This document shows positions 28,945 to 39,062 of a stretch of 64,000 nt of DNA, piece by piece. The stretch's first letter is position 1, and each line of letters opens with the position of its first letter. The notes below the pieces were generated by a model, which was not told where the DNA came from, ran no database searches, and was given only the letters and a program-made list of their open reading frames with translations. Source of the DNA: Pseudomonas sp. PDNC002. Its GTDB lineage: Bacteria > Pseudomonadota > Gammaproteobacteria > Pseudomonadales > Pseudomonadaceae. The stretch lies in NCBI RefSeq assembly GCF_016919445.1, contig NZ_CP070356.1, positions 2,078,001 to 2,142,000 of the forward strand. Direction: 5' to 3'. The position numbers and the translations under genes were made by a program.

Positions 28945-31299
28945 ATGCCCGTGCGCCGATTCTGCCTGTGCTGTCTTCTGCTGTTCGTCGCGCTGTGCGC
29001 CCAGGCCCGGGCGGCGAGCCTGGCGTTGTCCGACGAGGAGCGCGCCATCGTCGACGCGCACCAGCCGTTGCGCGTCGGGCTGTTCCGCGCCGGCTGGCCG
29101 CCGTTCGAGGTGATCGACGAGTTCGATCAGTTCCACGGCATCAGCGCCGACTACCTGCAGCTGGTTTCCGAGCGCCTGGGGCTGCAGGTCCAGCCTGTGC
29201 TGTTCAACACCTGGGAAGAGGTGCTGGCGGCGGTAAAGGCCGGCGAGGTCGACCTGCTGCCATCGATGGCCTCCACGCCCGAGCGGGAGGCATTCCTCAG
29301 TTTCAGCAAGCCTTACTTGTCCACCAGCAGCCTGATCTTCGCTCGCCGCGACAGCACGATCCGCGTGCTCGACGATTTGTCCGGGCGCCGCGTCGCGGTG
29401 GAGCAGGACTACGCCGTCCATGAGCTGCTCACCAAGGCTGTGCCCGGCGTGGACTTCGTCATCACCGAGGACTCCTCCAGCGCGCTCAAGGCCGTCTCCA
29501 TCGGTCGCGCGGACGCCTACGTCGGCAACCTGATCACCTCCAGCTACCTCATCGAGCAACTCGGCCTGTCGAACCTGGAAGTGCGCGGCGACAGCGGCCT
29601 GGGCAACAGCCAGGTGCGCTTCGGCGTACGCAAGGACCTGCTGCCGCTGGTGCCGCTGCTGGACCGTGCGCTGGGCAACATCACCCGCAGCGAAGAAGAG
29701 ACCATCCAGGCGCGCTGGCTGCCTGCGCTGGACGTGTTCGACTGGATGAACCTGCTGCAGATCGCCTGGCCCTGGGTGGTGGGTTTCCTTGCCTTGCTGA
29801 CCTTCGTGCTGGTCTGGAACCGTCGCCTGTCCATCCAGGTAGCCGAGCGCGCCCGCGCCGAAGCGGAGGAGCGGCGCCAGCGCAGCACCCTGCTGGCGTT
29901 GATCAACTCGATCCCCGATCCGATCTGGTTCAAGGACCCGCAAGGACACTACCTCGGCGTCAACCAGGCATTCGCCGATTGCCTGGGGCGCAAGCCGGAG
30001 GAGATCGTCGGGCGCAGCGACCAGCAGATGTTCAGCAGCGAAGCCGGCGCCGGCCGCCAGGACCGTGACCGCCAGGCGCTGACCGGCGATGTGCCGTACG
30101 CCAGCGAGGGCTGGGTGGTCTACCCGGATGGCCGGCGGGTGCTGTTCGACACCCTGCGCAGTGCCTTCCACGACGACCGTGGCCGGCTGCTCGGCCTGGT
30201 GGGCGTGAGCCGCGATGTCACTGCGCGCAAGGCCACCGAACTGGCGCTGGCCCAGGCCCGCGACCTGGCGGAGGAGGCGACCCGGCTCAAGAGCGACTTC
30301 CTCGCCAACATGAGCCACGAGATCCGTACTCCGCTCAACATCATCATCGGCCTGGCCCACCTGCTGCAGGAAACCACCCTCGACCAGCAGCAGGTGGATT
30401 ACCTCGGCAAGATCCAGGGTTCGGGCCAGTACCTGCTGGAGCTGATCAGCGACATCCTCGACCTGTCGCGGGTCGAAGCCGGGAAGCTGGAGTTCGAGCA
30501 CATCGACTTCGACCTCGAACGTCTGCTCGGCGAACTGTTCGACCTGTTCAACATCCGTGCGGCGAGCAAGGGCCTGGCGGTGCGCTGCGAAATCGATTCG
30601 CGGGTGCCCGCCCAGGTCGTGGGGGACTCGCTGCGCCTGCGGCAGATCCTGATGAACTTCGGCAATAACGCGCTGAAGTTCACCGAGCGCGGAGAAGTGG
30701 TGCTGATCGTCCGCCTGGAGGATGAGGACGAAGACAGCCTGCAGCTGTATTTCGGCTTCCGCGATACCGGCATCGGCATCTCCGAGCTGCAGCAGGAGCG
30801 CCTGTTCGAATCGTTCCGCCAGGCGGACAGCTCGATTACCCGCCGCTACGGTGGTTCGGGCCTGGGCCTGGCGATCTGCAAACGACTGGCCGAGGCGATG
30901 GGCGGCAGCGTCGGCGTGGAAAGCGAACCGAACCAGGGCAGCCTGTTCTGGGCACGGTTGCCGTTTGGCCGGGTGGACGATTCGACGGGGCTGAGCCTGC
31001 AGAGCATCAGCCACCTGCCGCTGCCGGTTCCTGTGCTGCCGACGGCCGTGGCGGCCGCCCCGGCGCTGCTGGAGAGCGGCACCGACGCCGAGGTCGAGCA
31101 GGTTTGCCGGCGCCTCGCACATCTGCTGGCGGCGGACGATCCGCGCGCCGGGCGATTGCTCGGCGAACGTGCAAGCCTGCTGCGCAGCGTCTTCAATGAG
31201 GGGTACGAGGGGATCGCCACGAGCGTACGGCGTTTCGAGTTCGAACGAGCCCTGGAAAGTCTGGTGAATCTCGCGAGGGAACGCGACATTCGCATTTGA
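28945..31299 (+). CDS. Sensor histidine kinase with periplasmic solute-binding domain
   Basis: 784 residues. A signal segment (about 5-24) is followed by a family 3 solute-binding domain (about 35-255), a membrane helix ([14 protein letters not shown]), a PAS domain (about 315-425; [13 protein letters not shown]), HisKA ([14 protein letters not shown]) and HATPase ([23 protein letters not shown]). No receiver follows, but the last about 85 residues ([17 protein letters not shown]... to [10 protein letters not shown]) look like the tail that normally follows the receiver in hybrid kinases. Start 28945 follows GAGAG. The next gene supplies the receiver. Confidence 0.9.
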   Translation: MPVRRFCLCCLLLFVALCAQARAASLALSDEERAIVDAHQPLRVGLFRAGWPPFEVIDEFDQFHGISADYLQLVSERLGLQVQPVLFNTWEEVLAAVKAGEVDLLPSMASTPEREAFLSFSKPYLSTSSLIFARRDSTIRVLDDLSGRRVAVEQDYAVHELLTKAVPGVDFVITEDSSSALKAVSIGRADAYVGNLITSSYLIEQLGLSNLEVRGDSGLGNSQVRFGVRKDLLPLVPLLDRALGNITRSEEETIQARWLPALDVFDWMNLLQIAWPWVVGFLALLTFVLVWNRRLSIQVAERARAEAEERRQRSTLLALINSIPDPIWFKDPQGHYLGVNQAFADCLGRKPEEIVGRSDQQMFSSEAGAGRQDRDRQALTGDVPYASEGWVVYPDGRRVLFDTLRSAFHDDRGRLLGLVGVSRDVTARKATELALAQARDLAEEATRLKSDFLANMSHEIRTPLNIIIGLAHLLQETTLDQQQVDYLGKIQGSGQYLLELISDILDLSRVEAGKLEFEHIDFDLERLLGELFDLFNIRAASKGLAVRCEIDSRVPAQVVGDSLRLRQILMNFGNNALKFTERGEVVLIVRLEDEDEDSLQLYFGFRDTGIGISELQQERLFESFRQADSSITRRYGGSGLGLAICKRLAEAMGGSVGVESEPNQGSLFWARLPFGRVDDSTGLSLQSISHLPLPVPVLPTAVAAAPALLESGTDAEVEQVCRRLAHLLAADDPRAGRLLGERASLLRSVFNEGYEGIATSVRRFEFERALESLVNLARERDIRI

Positions 31300-31423
31300 G
31301 GCGGCGTGCTGGCCGCGTCTGGCACGGGCCGGCGCGGTCAATCGCCGCAGAGGAACACCCAGGCATGGCCGTGGTCCGATCACGCATGCCATGTGACGAG
31401 TCTGACCGAGGTGAGGGGGAGCG

Positions 31424-32605
31424 ATGGATAGCATGCTGGACCGGCCGGAGCAGGAACTGATCCTGGTAGTGGATGACCAGCCGGATAACCTGATGTTGAT
31501 GAGCGAGCTGCTGATGGATCGCTACCAGGTCCGCGTCGCCTCCAGCGGGGCCAAGGCGCTGCGCCTGGTGCAGAGCGATCCGCGCCCGGACCTGGTGCTG
31601 CTCGACATCATGATGCCGGAGATGGACGGCTACGAAGTGTGCCGCCAGCTCAAGGCCGATCCGCTGACCCGCGACATTCCCGTGATCTTCCTCACCGGAA
31701 TGGTCAGTTCCAGCGACGAGCAGAAGGGCCTGGACCTGGGCGCCGTCGACTACCTGACCAAGCCGATCAGCCCGCCGGTAACGCTGGCGCGCATCCGCGC
31801 CCACCTGAACCTCAAGGCCAATTCCGACTTCCTGCGCGACAAGAGCGAATACCTGGAGCTGGAAGTGCGTCGCCGCGCCCGCGAGCTGCAGGCCATCCAG
31901 GACGCCACCCTGGAAGCCATGGCGACCCTCTGCGACCTGCGCGACAACCCGCACAGCAACCACCTGGTGCGCATCGAGCACTACATGCGCCTGCTCGGCA
32001 GCACCTTGGCGCTGCACAGCGAGTTCGCCGCCGAGCTGTCGGTGGAGAACATCGAACTGCTGGTGCGTTCGGCGCAACTGCACGACATTGGCAAGGTCGC
32101 GGTGCCCGACCGCATCCTGCACAGCCCCGGCCAACTGGAAGAAGCCGACCGCCTGTTGCTGGAGAGCCATACCACGGTTGGCCGGGACGCCCTGGCGGCG
32201 GCGGAGCGCAAGCTGGGATATCCAGCGGAGTTTCTGCGTTACGCCAAGGAAATCGCCTACAGTCACCACGAGCACTGGGACGGCAGCGGTTTTCCCGAGG
32301 GACTGTCCGGTGAGCGCATTCCGCTGGGCGCGCGCATGCTGTCGCTGATCGACTGTTACGACGAATTCACCTGCCGCCACGCCTATCGCTCCTCGCTGAG
32401 CCCGGAGGAAGCGGCGTTGCGCATCAAGGCGGGTGCCGGCAGCCAGTTCGATCCGCGCGTGGTCGAGGCCTTCAGCGAGGTCGCCGAAGGTTTCGCCAGC
32501 ATCGCCCAGCGCTATGCCGACAGTGACGAAGCGCTCGGTCTTGAGCTGCAGCGGCTGGAAGATGCCGTCACGGAAAGTATCGAGCTGACACCGCCGGAGC
32601 CTTGA
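31424..32605 (+). CDS. Response regulator with HD-GYP domain (RpfG-like)
   Basis: 393 residues. Receiver: Asp17/Asp18, phospho-acceptor Asp61, Lys113. HD-GYP domain: HDIGK (His220, Asp221), [11 protein letters not shown] (His281, His282; the GYP triplet is GFP at 289-291) and DCYDEFT near residue 320. The metal and catalytic residues are present, so cyclic-di-GMP phosphodiesterase activity is likely. It follows the kinase gene by 124 bases, in the same direction, and is its probable partner. In P. aeruginosa a similar gene stands beside the same RIO-kinase and nucleotidyltransferase genes (from recall). Confidence 0.92.
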   Translation: MDSMLDRPEQELILVVDDQPDNLMLMSELLMDRYQVRVASSGAKALRLVQSDPRPDLVLLDIMMPEMDGYEVCRQLKADPLTRDIPVIFLTGMVSSSDEQKGLDLGAVDYLTKPISPPVTLARIRAHLNLKANSDFLRDKSEYLELEVRRRARELQAIQDATLEAMATLCDLRDNPHSNHLVRIEHYMRLLGSTLALHSEFAAELSVENIELLVRSAQLHDIGKVAVPDRILHSPGQLEEADRLLLESHTTVGRDALAAAERKLGYPAEFLRYAKEIAYSHHEHWDGSGFPEGLSGERIPLGARMLSLIDCYDEFTCRHAYRSSLSPEEAALRIKAGAGSQFDPRVVEAFSEVAEGFASIAQRYADSDEALGLELQRLEDAVTESIELTPPEP

Positions 32606-32677
32606 TCGCTCTGGGCGGTTGTCGGCGATTGCCGTATAAGGAGCGCAGCGCCCCAGAGAGGTACGCCAGGAAGCCCG

Positions 32678-33574
32678 ATGAAGACCCCGAAACGCCTAGA
32701 GCCGTTGATCGAAGACGGCCTGATCGACGAAGTATTGCGCCCGCTGATGAGCGGCAAGGAAGCAGCGGTCTATGTAGTGCGCTGCGGCGCCGAGCTGCGC
32801 TGCGCCAAGGTCTACAAGGAAGCGAACAAGCGCAGCTTCCGCCAGGCCGCCGAATACCAGGAAGGCCGCAAGGTGCGTAACAGCCGCCAGGCGCGCGCCA
32901 TGGCCAAGGGCACCAAGTACGGCCGCAAGGAGCAGGAGGACGCCTGGCAGAACGCCGAGGTGGCCGCGCTGTTCCGTCTGGCCAACGCCGGAGTCCGGGT
33001 GCCCAAGCCGTACGACTTCCTCGACGGTGTGCTGCTCATGGAAATGGTCGCCGACGAAGAGGGCGATGCCGCGCCGCGCCTGAACGACGTGGTGATGGAG
33101 CCTGAGCTGGCCCGTGATTTCCACGAATTCCTCATCCGCCAGATCGTCATGATGCTCTGCGCCGGCCTCGTGCACGGCGACCTGTCGGAGTTCAACGTGC
33201 TGGTCGGCCCGGATGGCCCGGTGATCATCGATCTGCCGCAAGCCGTGGACGCCGCTGGCAATAACCACGCCTTCCGCATGCTGGAGCGCGACGTCGGCAA
33301 CATGGCCGCCTACTTCGGCCGTTTTGCGCCGGAGCTTCGGTACACGCATTACGCCAAGGAAATGTGGGCCCTGTACGAAGACGGCAAGCTGCAGCCCGAT
33401 ACGCCGCTGACCGGGCATTTCGATGATCCGGAAGACGAGGCGGACGTGGACTCCGTGCTGCGAGAGATCGCCGAGGCCATGCGCGAGCAGGAGCGTCGCG
33501 AGGCTGGCCGCGCCGCCCAGGACGCCCCGCAACAGCGCGACGAACCGCCACCACCGCCGTGGGAGCAGGGCTGA
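32678..33574 (+). CDS. RIO1-like atypical serine protein kinase
   Basis: 298 residues, RIO kinase fold. Nucleotide loop MSGKEAAVYVVRC (24-36), catalytic VHGDLSEFNVL (Asp of HGD and Asn) and metal motif IIDLPQAVD. The C-terminal about 30 residues are proline- and acid-rich. Bacterial RIO kinases are conserved but their substrates are mostly unknown. The stop overlaps the beginning of the following nucleotidyltransferase gene when the latter starts at 33559. Confidence 0.9.
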   Translation: MKTPKRLEPLIEDGLIDEVLRPLMSGKEAAVYVVRCGAELRCAKVYKEANKRSFRQAAEYQEGRKVRNSRQARAMAKGTKYGRKEQEDAWQNAEVAALFRLANAGVRVPKPYDFLDGVLLMEMVADEEGDAAPRLNDVVMEPELARDFHEFLIRQIVMMLCAGLVHGDLSEFNVLVGPDGPVIIDLPQAVDAAGNNHAFRMLERDVGNMAAYFGRFAPELRYTHYAKEMWALYEDGKLQPDTPLTGHFDDPEDEADVDSVLREIAEAMREQERREAGRAAQDAPQQRDEPPPPPWEQG

Positions 33575-34131
33575 GTGAATTGCCCGGCGAGTCGGAGCTT
33601 CTTGCACTGATCGCCGGGCAACCCGAACGCATGCACCTGCTGCGCATGGTGCGTGATCACGGCCCGGAAGGCGCCTGGATCGCCGCCGGTTTCGTGCGCA
33701 ACGCGGTGTGGGACGCCATGCATGGCTACCGCGAACCCACGCCGCTCAGCGATCTCGATGTGCTGTATTTCTCTGCCGACTGCCTGGAGCCCGAGGCAGA
33801 TTACGCCTGGGAGCGCCGGCTGCTGGGCGTCTGCGCGGATGTACCCTGGTCTGTGCGTAACCAGGCGCGGATGCATCTGCGCAACGGCGATTCGCCCTAT
33901 CGGGATTGCGGCGACGCAATGTGCCATTGGCCTGAGGTCTGCACAGTGGTCGCTGTGCGGCTGCGTGGAGAATCCCTGGAGCTGCTGGCGCCTGTAGGTG
34001 TCGAGGACCTCTGGGCGCTACGTGTTCGGCCTACCGAGCACTTCCGCCGCAAGCCGGACATCTACCGTGCCCGCCTCGCCGCCAAGAACTGGCCGGCGCG
34101 CTGGCCGAAGCTGCGCATCGAAGCCCTGTAG
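33559..34131 (+). CDS. Nucleotidyltransferase-like protein (DUF925)
   Basis: 190 residues from GTG 33559, overlapping the RIO kinase gene by 16 bases; a later TTG 33580 is possible. IAAGFVRNAVWDAMHG and PLSDLDVLYF (catalytic-type D-x-D, residues about 61-70) match the DUF925/nucleotidyltransferase superfamily. Function is unknown but it is consistently encoded with a RIO-type kinase in Pseudomonas. The stop codon is the TAG of the following REP repeat (CTGTAGGAGCGG), so the repeat has probably shaped the C-terminus. Confidence 0.82.
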   Translation: MGAGLSELPGESELLALIAGQPERMHLLRMVRDHGPEGAWIAAGFVRNAVWDAMHGYREPTPLSDLDVLYFSADCLEPEADYAWERRLLGVCADVPWSVRNQARMHLRNGDSPYRDCGDAMCHWPEVCTVVAVRLRGESLELLAPVGVEDLWALRVRPTEHFRRKPDIYRARLAAKNWPARWPKLRIEAL

Positions 34132-34230
34132 GAGCGGACCTTGTCCGCGATGCGTCAGCCACGATAGCAGGCGTTCGCCGGTTGGGAGAGGCGCTACGTG
34201 CTGGATTTCGCGGACAAGGTCCGCTCCTAC
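34128..34230. repeat. REP pair, copy 3, overlapping a stop codon
   Basis: GTAGGAGCGGACCTTGTCCGCGAT begins one base before the TAG stop of the preceding gene (34129-34131). The inverse arm, TTCGCGGACAAGGTCCGCTCCTAC, ends at 34230. A 55-base spacer lies between them. Confidence 0.88.
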
Positions 34231-34345
34231 AAGTCCTTCATACCGGCTACTGAGGGCTTCTCGGAATCTGTAAGGCCGCAACTGTATCCATACATTTCAG
34301 GCGGGGACTGTTAATTTTCCTATATTCCACCCCGAGCGCTCTGTC

Positions 34346-35236
34346 ATGCCCCTCCGCCATGTTCTCCTTGCCCTGCTGGTCACGCTGATCTGGGGCGTCA
34401 ACTTCGTCGTGATCAAGGTCGGCCTGCATGACTTCCCGCCGCTGCTGTTCTGCGCCCTGCGCTTTGCCCTGGCCGCGCTGCCGCTGATCTTCCTGCGCGG
34501 CCCGTTGCCAGCGCCGTTCTGGCGGATCGTGCAGATCGGCGTACTGCTGGGTGTGGTCAAATTTGGCCTGCTGTTCGTCGGCATGCACATCGGTATGCCC
34601 GCGGGCCTGTCTTCTCTGGTGTTGCAGAGCCAGGTGTTCTTCACCGTGCTGATCGCTGCCGTCTTCCTCGGCGAGCGGCCCAGCCCGCGCGCGCTGATCG
34701 GCCTGGCGCTGGCCGCAGGCGGTCTGCTGCTGATCGGCCTGGAGCGTCCGCTGGGTGACAGCCTGGTGGCCTTCCTGCTGGTGATCGCCGCCGCCCTGGC
34801 CTGGGCCTTTTCCAACATCGCCACCAAGCGTTCCGGCGCCAGCGACATGCTGCGTCTGATCAGCTGGGTGAGCCTGATTCCGCCGCTGCCGCTACTGCTG
34901 CTGTCGTGGATATTCGAAGGCCCCGACGCCATCGAGCACGCCGTACTCAACATCAGCTTGAGCGGGATGGGCGCGCTGCTCTACATCGCTTTCCTCGCCA
35001 CCACCGTGGGCTTCGGCCTTTGGAGCTTCCTGCTGCGCCGCTATCCGGCCAGCCAGGTCACACCCTTCGCCCTGGCGGTGCCGGTGTCCGGCCTGCTGTC
35101 GGGCTGGCTGTTCCTCGGTGAAGACCTCACCACCCAGGACTGGATGGCCTGCGTGCTGGTCTTCGTTGGCCTGGCCGTGACCGTACTGCCAGCCTCGATC
35201 TGGCGCCGTCGTGCAGTGGCCAACGCACAAGGCTGA
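34346..35236 (+). CDS. EamA-family membrane transporter (amino acid/metabolite exporter)
   Basis: 296 residues and ten hydrophobic helices in two EamA halves (about 1-140 and 145-285), as in drug/metabolite transporters. Motifs LIWGVNFVVIKVGL at the N-terminus and LGERPSPRALIGLALAAGGLLLIGL at the end of the first half match O-acetylserine/cysteine exporter-like EamA proteins. It is convergent with cueR, 20 bases apart. Substrate not determined from sequence. Confidence 0.88.
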   Translation: MPLRHVLLALLVTLIWGVNFVVIKVGLHDFPPLLFCALRFALAALPLIFLRGPLPAPFWRIVQIGVLLGVVKFGLLFVGMHIGMPAGLSSLVLQSQVFFTVLIAAVFLGERPSPRALIGLALAAGGLLLIGLERPLGDSLVAFLLVIAAALAWAFSNIATKRSGASDMLRLISWVSLIPPLPLLLLSWIFEGPDAIEHAVLNISLSGMGALLYIAFLATTVGFGLWSFLLRRYPASQVTPFALAVPVSGLLSGWLFLGEDLTTQDWMACVLVFVGLAVTVLPASIWRRRAVANAQG

Positions 35237-35256
35237 TCAGAGCCTGTAACAACAGA

Positions 35257-35658
35257 TCAATGACAGCACGCCCCCGACTCCAGGTCCTTGAGGATCGGGC
35301 AGTCCGGGCGGTGGTCGCCCTGGCAGTGGTCGCTGAGTTCCTGCAGGGTGTCGCGCAGGCTGCTGAGTTCGGCGATCTTGCGGTTGAGTTCGTCGATGTG
35401 CCGGGCGGCCAGGGCCTTCACATCGGCGCTGGCGCGCTGGCGGTCCTGCCAGAGGGCGAGCAACTGGCCGACTTCCTCCAGGGAGAAGCCGAAGTCCCGC
35501 GAGCGGCGGATGAAGGCCAGGGTGTGCAGGTCCTGCTCGCTGTAGTGGCGGTAGCCGCTGGCGCTGCGGCCGGCGGGGGCGAGCAGGCCGGTGGATTCGT
35601 AGTAGCGGATCATTTTCGCGGTCAGGCCGCTCTTCTTCGCTGCTTCGCCGATATTCAT
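35257..35658 (-). CDS. cueR: Copper-responsive MerR-family regulator CueR
   Basis: 133 residues. N-terminal MerR helix-turn-helix (MNIGEAAKKSGLTAKMIRYYE), dimerisation helix, and metal loop Cys112-x7-Cys120 (HCQGDHRPDCPIL), the spacing of Cu(I)-sensing CueR. A C-terminal CCH tail is also present. It lies immediately downstream of copA on the same strand, after a small GC hairpin, so it can be read through from the copA promoter. Its likely targets are the two 19-bp-spaced promoters at 38137 and 38762. Confidence 0.95.
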   Translation of the reverse strand: MNIGEAAKKSGLTAKMIRYYESTGLLAPAGRSASGYRHYSEQDLHTLAFIRRSRDFGFSLEEVGQLLALWQDRQRASADVKALAARHIDELNRKIAELSSLRDTLQELSDHCQGDHRPDCPILKDLESGACCH

Positions 35659-35678
35659 GCTGTTTCCTCTCGAACGAA

Positions 35679-35698
35679 CGCCCCGCCGCAGCGGGGCG
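35679..35698 (-). other. Small GC hairpin between copA and cueR
   Basis: CGCCCCGC-cgca-GCGGGGCG in the 46-base gap between copA and cueR. There is no clear U-tract; it could attenuate read-through from copA to cueR. Confidence 0.5.
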
Positions 35699-35704
35699 CG
35701 AGTG

Positions 35705-38110
35705 TCATTGGTGATCCTGCGGTTTCCAGCGCTTGAGCAGCAGGGCGTTGCTCACCACGCTGACGCTGGAGGCGGCCATCGCCGCGCCGGCGACCATGGG
35801 GTTGAGCAGGCCGAAGGCAGCCAGCGGGATGCCCACCAGGTTGTAGATGAAGGCCCAGAACAGGTTCTGGCGGATCTTCGCGTAGGTACGCCGGGAGATA
35901 TCCAGCGCCGCCGGGACCAGGCGCGGGTCGCCGCGCATCAGGGTGATGCCGGCGGCGTGCATGGCCACGTCGGTGCCGCCGCCCATGGCGATGCCGACAT
36001 CCGCTGCGGCCAGCGCCGGGGCGTCGTTGATGCCGTCGCCAACCATCGCCACGACTTTTCCTTCCTTGCGCAGCGCACCGACCACGTCCGCCTTGTCGCC
36101 GGGCAGCACTTCGGCGTGCACGTCGTCCAGGCCCAGGGCATCGGCGACGACCTTGGCGCTGCCACGGTTGTCGCCGGTGATCAGGTGGCTGGCAATGCCG
36201 CGCTCACGCAGGGCGTCGATAGCGGTTTTCGCACCCTCCTTGAGGCTGTCGCCGAAGGCGAAGAGGGCCAGCACGCGGGCCTGCGGTTCGCGCTCGATCA
36301 GCCAGGACAGGGTGCGGCCCTCGGCTTCCCATTGCACGGCGGAATCGGCCAGTGCACCGGGTTGTAGCTGTGCTTCATCGAGCATCCGCCGGTTGCCCAG
36401 GGCGAGCAGGCGGTCATCGACGCGGCCCTGGATACCTCGCCCGGTAAGCGCCTGGGTAGCTTCGGCGGCGGCCGGGTTCAGCCCGCGCTCGGCGCATTCA
36501 TCCAGCACGGCCTTGGCCAGTGGATGCTCGCTGCCGCGTTGCAGGGCGCCGGCCAGTGCCAGCGCTTGGGCTTCATCTTCGGTGGCGGCGAGGTTGGTGA
36601 TGCGCGGCTGGCCGGAGGTAAGGGTACCGGTCTTGTCGAAGGCCACGGCGGTCACGGCATGGGCGACTTCCAGTGCCTCGGCGTCCTTGATCAGGATGCC
36701 GTGTTTGGCCGCCACGCCGGTGCCGGCCATGATCGCGGTCGGCGTAGCCAGGCCCAAGGCGCAGGGGCAGGCGATGACCAGCACGGCCACGGCGTTGATC
36801 AGCGAGTGTTCCCAGCCGGCGCCGGCGATCAGCCAGCCGACCAGGGTGACCAGGGCGATACCGATCACCACCGGGACGAAGACGTTGCTGACCTTGTCCA
36901 CCAGCTTCTGGATCGGTGCCTTGGCCGCTTGTGCGTCCTCTACCAGGCGGATGATGCGCGCCAGCACGGTCTCGCCGCCCAGCGCGGTGGTCTTCACGCG
37001 CAGCACGCCTTCGCCGTTGATGGCGCCGCCGGTGACCGGGTCGCCGACGTCCTTGGGCACCGGCAGGCTTTCGCCGGTGATCAGGGCTTCATCGGCATGG
37101 CTTTGACCGGCGAGGACTTCGCCGTCCACCGGGAAGCGCTCGCCGGGGCGCACCAGCACTTCGTCGCCCAGGCGCAATACGGCGATGGCGACGTCTTCTT
37201 CCACGCCATCACGCACACGGGTGGCGCGCTCGGGGCGCAGGGCTTCCAGCGCCCGGATAGCGGCGGCGGTCTGGCGCTTGGCGCGGCTTTCCAGGTACTT
37301 GCCGAGCAGGATCAGGGTGATGACCACGGCGCTGGCTTCGAAGTACAGGTGCGGCATCTGCCCGGGAGCTGCGGCGTACCAGAGGTACAGGCTCAGGCCG
37401 TAGCCGGCGCTGGTGCCGAGGGCGACCAGCAGGTCCATGTTGCCGCTACGGGCGCGCACGGCCTTGTAGGCGGAAACGTAGAAGCGCGCACCGATGAGGA
37501 ATTGCACGGGAGTGGCGAGCAGGAACTGCGCCCAGGCCGGGAGCATCCAGTGCTGACCGAACCAGTCGCCCGCCATCGGCAGTACCAGCGGCAGAGACAG
37601 CAGGATGGCGGCGGCCAGCCACCAGCGTTCGCGTGCCAGGCGAGCCAGGGCCGGGTCGACGGTCGGCTGGTCCGATTCGATGGGGCGGGCCTTGTAGCCG
37701 GCCTTGTCGACGGCGGCGATCAGCGCTGCGGCATCCACCGCGCCGAGGAGTTCGACGTGGGCGCGCTCACTGGCCAGGTTGACGCTGGTCGAGCGCACGC
37801 CGGGAACCTTGCTCAAGGCGCGTTCGACGCGGCCGACACAGCTGGCGCAGGTCATGCCCTCGATGGCCAGTTCCAGGCTGTGGGCGGGCACCTGGTAGCC
37901 GGCCTGTTCGACGGCGGCCACCAGCGCCGGCAGTGTGTCACCGTTGGACGGCGCGGCAAGTTGCACGCGGGCCTGTTCGCTGGCGAGATTGACGCTGGCA
38001 TCCTGCACGCCGGGTACTTTGCGCAGGGCGCGCTCGACCCGGCCGGCGCAGCTGGCGCAGGTCATCCCGGAAACGGGCAGGTCGAGTTCGATGGGGTTGG
38101 CGCTGCTCAT
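35705..38110 (-). CDS. copA: Cu(I)-exporting P1B-type ATPase CopA
   Basis: 801 residues. Two N-terminal HMA domains, each with GMTCASC (about 15-21 and 85-91), eight membrane helices, the CPC ion motif ([11 protein letters not shown]), the phosphorylation site DKTGTLT and the nucleotide-domain [10 protein letters not shown]. It pumps Cu(I) from the cytoplasm to the periplasm. The two HMA copies are about 72 residues apart. A CueR-type promoter lies 27-57 bases upstream of the start. Length and architecture are typical for Pseudomonas CopA/CueA. Confidence 0.97.
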   Translation of the reverse strand: MSSANPIELDLPVSGMTCASCAGRVERALRKVPGVQDASVNLASEQARVQLAAPSNGDTLPALVAAVEQAGYQVPAHSLELAIEGMTCASCVGRVERALSKVPGVRSTSVNLASERAHVELLGAVDAAALIAAVDKAGYKARPIESDQPTVDPALARLARERWWLAAAILLSLPLVLPMAGDWFGQHWMLPAWAQFLLATPVQFLIGARFYVSAYKAVRARSGNMDLLVALGTSAGYGLSLYLWYAAAPGQMPHLYFEASAVVITLILLGKYLESRAKRQTAAAIRALEALRPERATRVRDGVEEDVAIAVLRLGDEVLVRPGERFPVDGEVLAGQSHADEALITGESLPVPKDVGDPVTGGAINGEGVLRVKTTALGGETVLARIIRLVEDAQAAKAPIQKLVDKVSNVFVPVVIGIALVTLVGWLIAGAGWEHSLINAVAVLVIACPCALGLATPTAIMAGTGVAAKHGILIKDAEALEVAHAVTAVAFDKTGTLTSGQPRITNLAATEDEAQALALAGALQRGSEHPLAKAVLDECAERGLNPAAAEATQALTGRGIQGRVDDRLLALGNRRMLDEAQLQPGALADSAVQWEAEGRTLSWLIEREPQARVLALFAFGDSLKEGAKTAIDALRERGIASHLITGDNRGSAKVVADALGLDDVHAEVLPGDKADVVGALRKEGKVVAMVGDGINDAPALAAADVGIAMGGGTDVAMHAAGITLMRGDPRLVPAALDISRRTYAKIRQNLFWAFIYNLVGIPLAAFGLLNPMVAGAAMAASSVSVVSNALLLKRWKPQDHQ

Positions 38111-38136
38111 GGGCTATCTCCCTGAAGTTCCCCGAC

Positions 38137-38167
38137 AGCATCAACCTTGACACGAGGGCAAGGTCAA
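38137..38167 (-). promoter_or_regulatory. CueR-regulated promoter of copA
   Basis: On the minus strand: -35 TTGACC (38162-38167), a 19-base spacer holding ACCTTG-N9-CAAGGT, and -10 GATGCT (38137-38142). The overlong spacer and the inverted repeat between the boxes are diagnostic for MerR-type activators such as CueR. Confidence 0.85.
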
Positions 38168-38212
38168 GCCTCCTGTGCTGTCGTCTTGCCGCAGGTCAAG
38201 CCACGTCGGGGA

Positions 38213-38674
38213 TCAGCTGCCGCTGGACACTGGCATCAGGTAGAGGCCGCTCTCGCTGTTGGCGATGCGGAATTTGCGCACCTCACCGGAGTGCAGTTGC
38301 ACCGATTGCGCGCGCAGCGGTTCGATACCGCCGTGGCAGAGCCCTGAGTTGGCGGTTTGCAGGCGCAGGGAGACTTCGCCTGGCGGCAGGTTGAGGGCGA
38401 TCTCCCCCTCGGGCTGCAGGCGCGAGACTTTCTGGTCCTGCACGTAGAGGTCGATATCGCAGGCGGTGCCGGTATCCACGCGCTCGCGGCTGACGATCAG
38501 CACGGCGTAGGCCACCGGTTGCGCATCGGGCACCGGCCAGGAGCCTGGGGAAGCCGGCGTGGGCGAGTTGGGCGATGAGGGTGCAGGGGGTGTGGAGTCG
38601 GGCATGCCATCGGCGCTCGCGGCAAGGGGCAGGGCGGCGAGCAGGGCGGCGATGGGCAGAAGGGAACGGCGCAT
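38213..38674 (-). CDS. Exported protein of unknown function in the copper cluster
   Basis: 153 residues with a Sec signal peptide (MRRSLLPIAALLAALPLAASADG, cleavage near residue 20-22), then a proline/serine-rich linker (about 22-45) and a small beta-rich domain with two Cys (TACDID and LCHGG) that could form a disulphide. Start 38674 has GGAGA 6 bases upstream. No metal-binding cluster of Met/His is obvious, so a copper role is inferred only from location between two CueR-type promoters. Its own promoter region overlaps the divergent copZ promoter (88 bases away). Confidence 0.7.
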   Translation of the reverse strand: MRRSLLPIAALLAALPLAASADGMPDSTPPAPSSPNSPTPASPGSWPVPDAQPVAYAVLIVSRERVDTGTACDIDLYVQDQKVSRLQPEGEIALNLPPGEVSLRLQTANSGLCHGGIEPLRAQSVQLHSGEVRKFRIANSESGLYLMPVSSGS

Positions 38675-38761
38675 GGGCGTTCTCCGATGTGTCGGCTGTT
38701 TCCGCAGCTTGGCTGAGAGGCTGACGCAGGACAAGTCCGAAGCAGGTTCGCCGGGCGGGCC

Positions 38762-38792
38762 TTGACCTTGCCACGATGGCAAGGTTGACACT
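38762..38792 (+). promoter_or_regulatory. CueR-regulated promoter of copZ
   Basis: -35 TTGACC (38762-38767), a 19-base spacer with ACCTTGCC-acgat-GGCAAGGT, and -10 GACACT (38787-38792). The palindrome is longer and more perfect than at copA. The box lies about 37 bases upstream of the copZ start. Confidence 0.87.
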
Positions 38793-38828
38793 GCTTCCAA
38801 CGATCCATCCCAACCGAGGAGACATTCC

Positions 38829-39026
38829 ATGCATACCTTCAATGTCAAAGGCATGAGCTGCGGTCACTGTGTACGGGCGATCACTCAGGCGGTACAGGCA
38901 CTTGACGCGGCGGCGGACGTGCAGGTCGACCTGGGCAGCGGCGAGGTCCGCGTTGCCAGTCGCCTGGACGATGCCGCCATTCTGTCGGCGATCCGCGAGG
39001 AAGGCTACGAAGCCGAAGCCGACTGA
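38829..39026 (+). CDS. copZ: CopZ-like copper chaperone
   Basis: 65 residues, a single heavy-metal-associated domain with the metal site GMSCGHC (Cys11, Cys14) and the usual ferredoxin-like beta-alpha-beta pattern. It would carry Cu(I) to CopA or buffer cytoplasmic copper. The start has GAGGAG 8 bases upstream and a CueR box precedes it. It is transcribed away from copA but controlled by the same type of promoter. Confidence 0.93.
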   Translation: MHTFNVKGMSCGHCVRAITQAVQALDAAADVQVDLGSGEVRVASRLDDAAILSAIREEGYEAEAD

Positions 39027-39062
39027 GGCTTCAACCCCTCCGGGCCGGCGTTCTGCCGGCCC

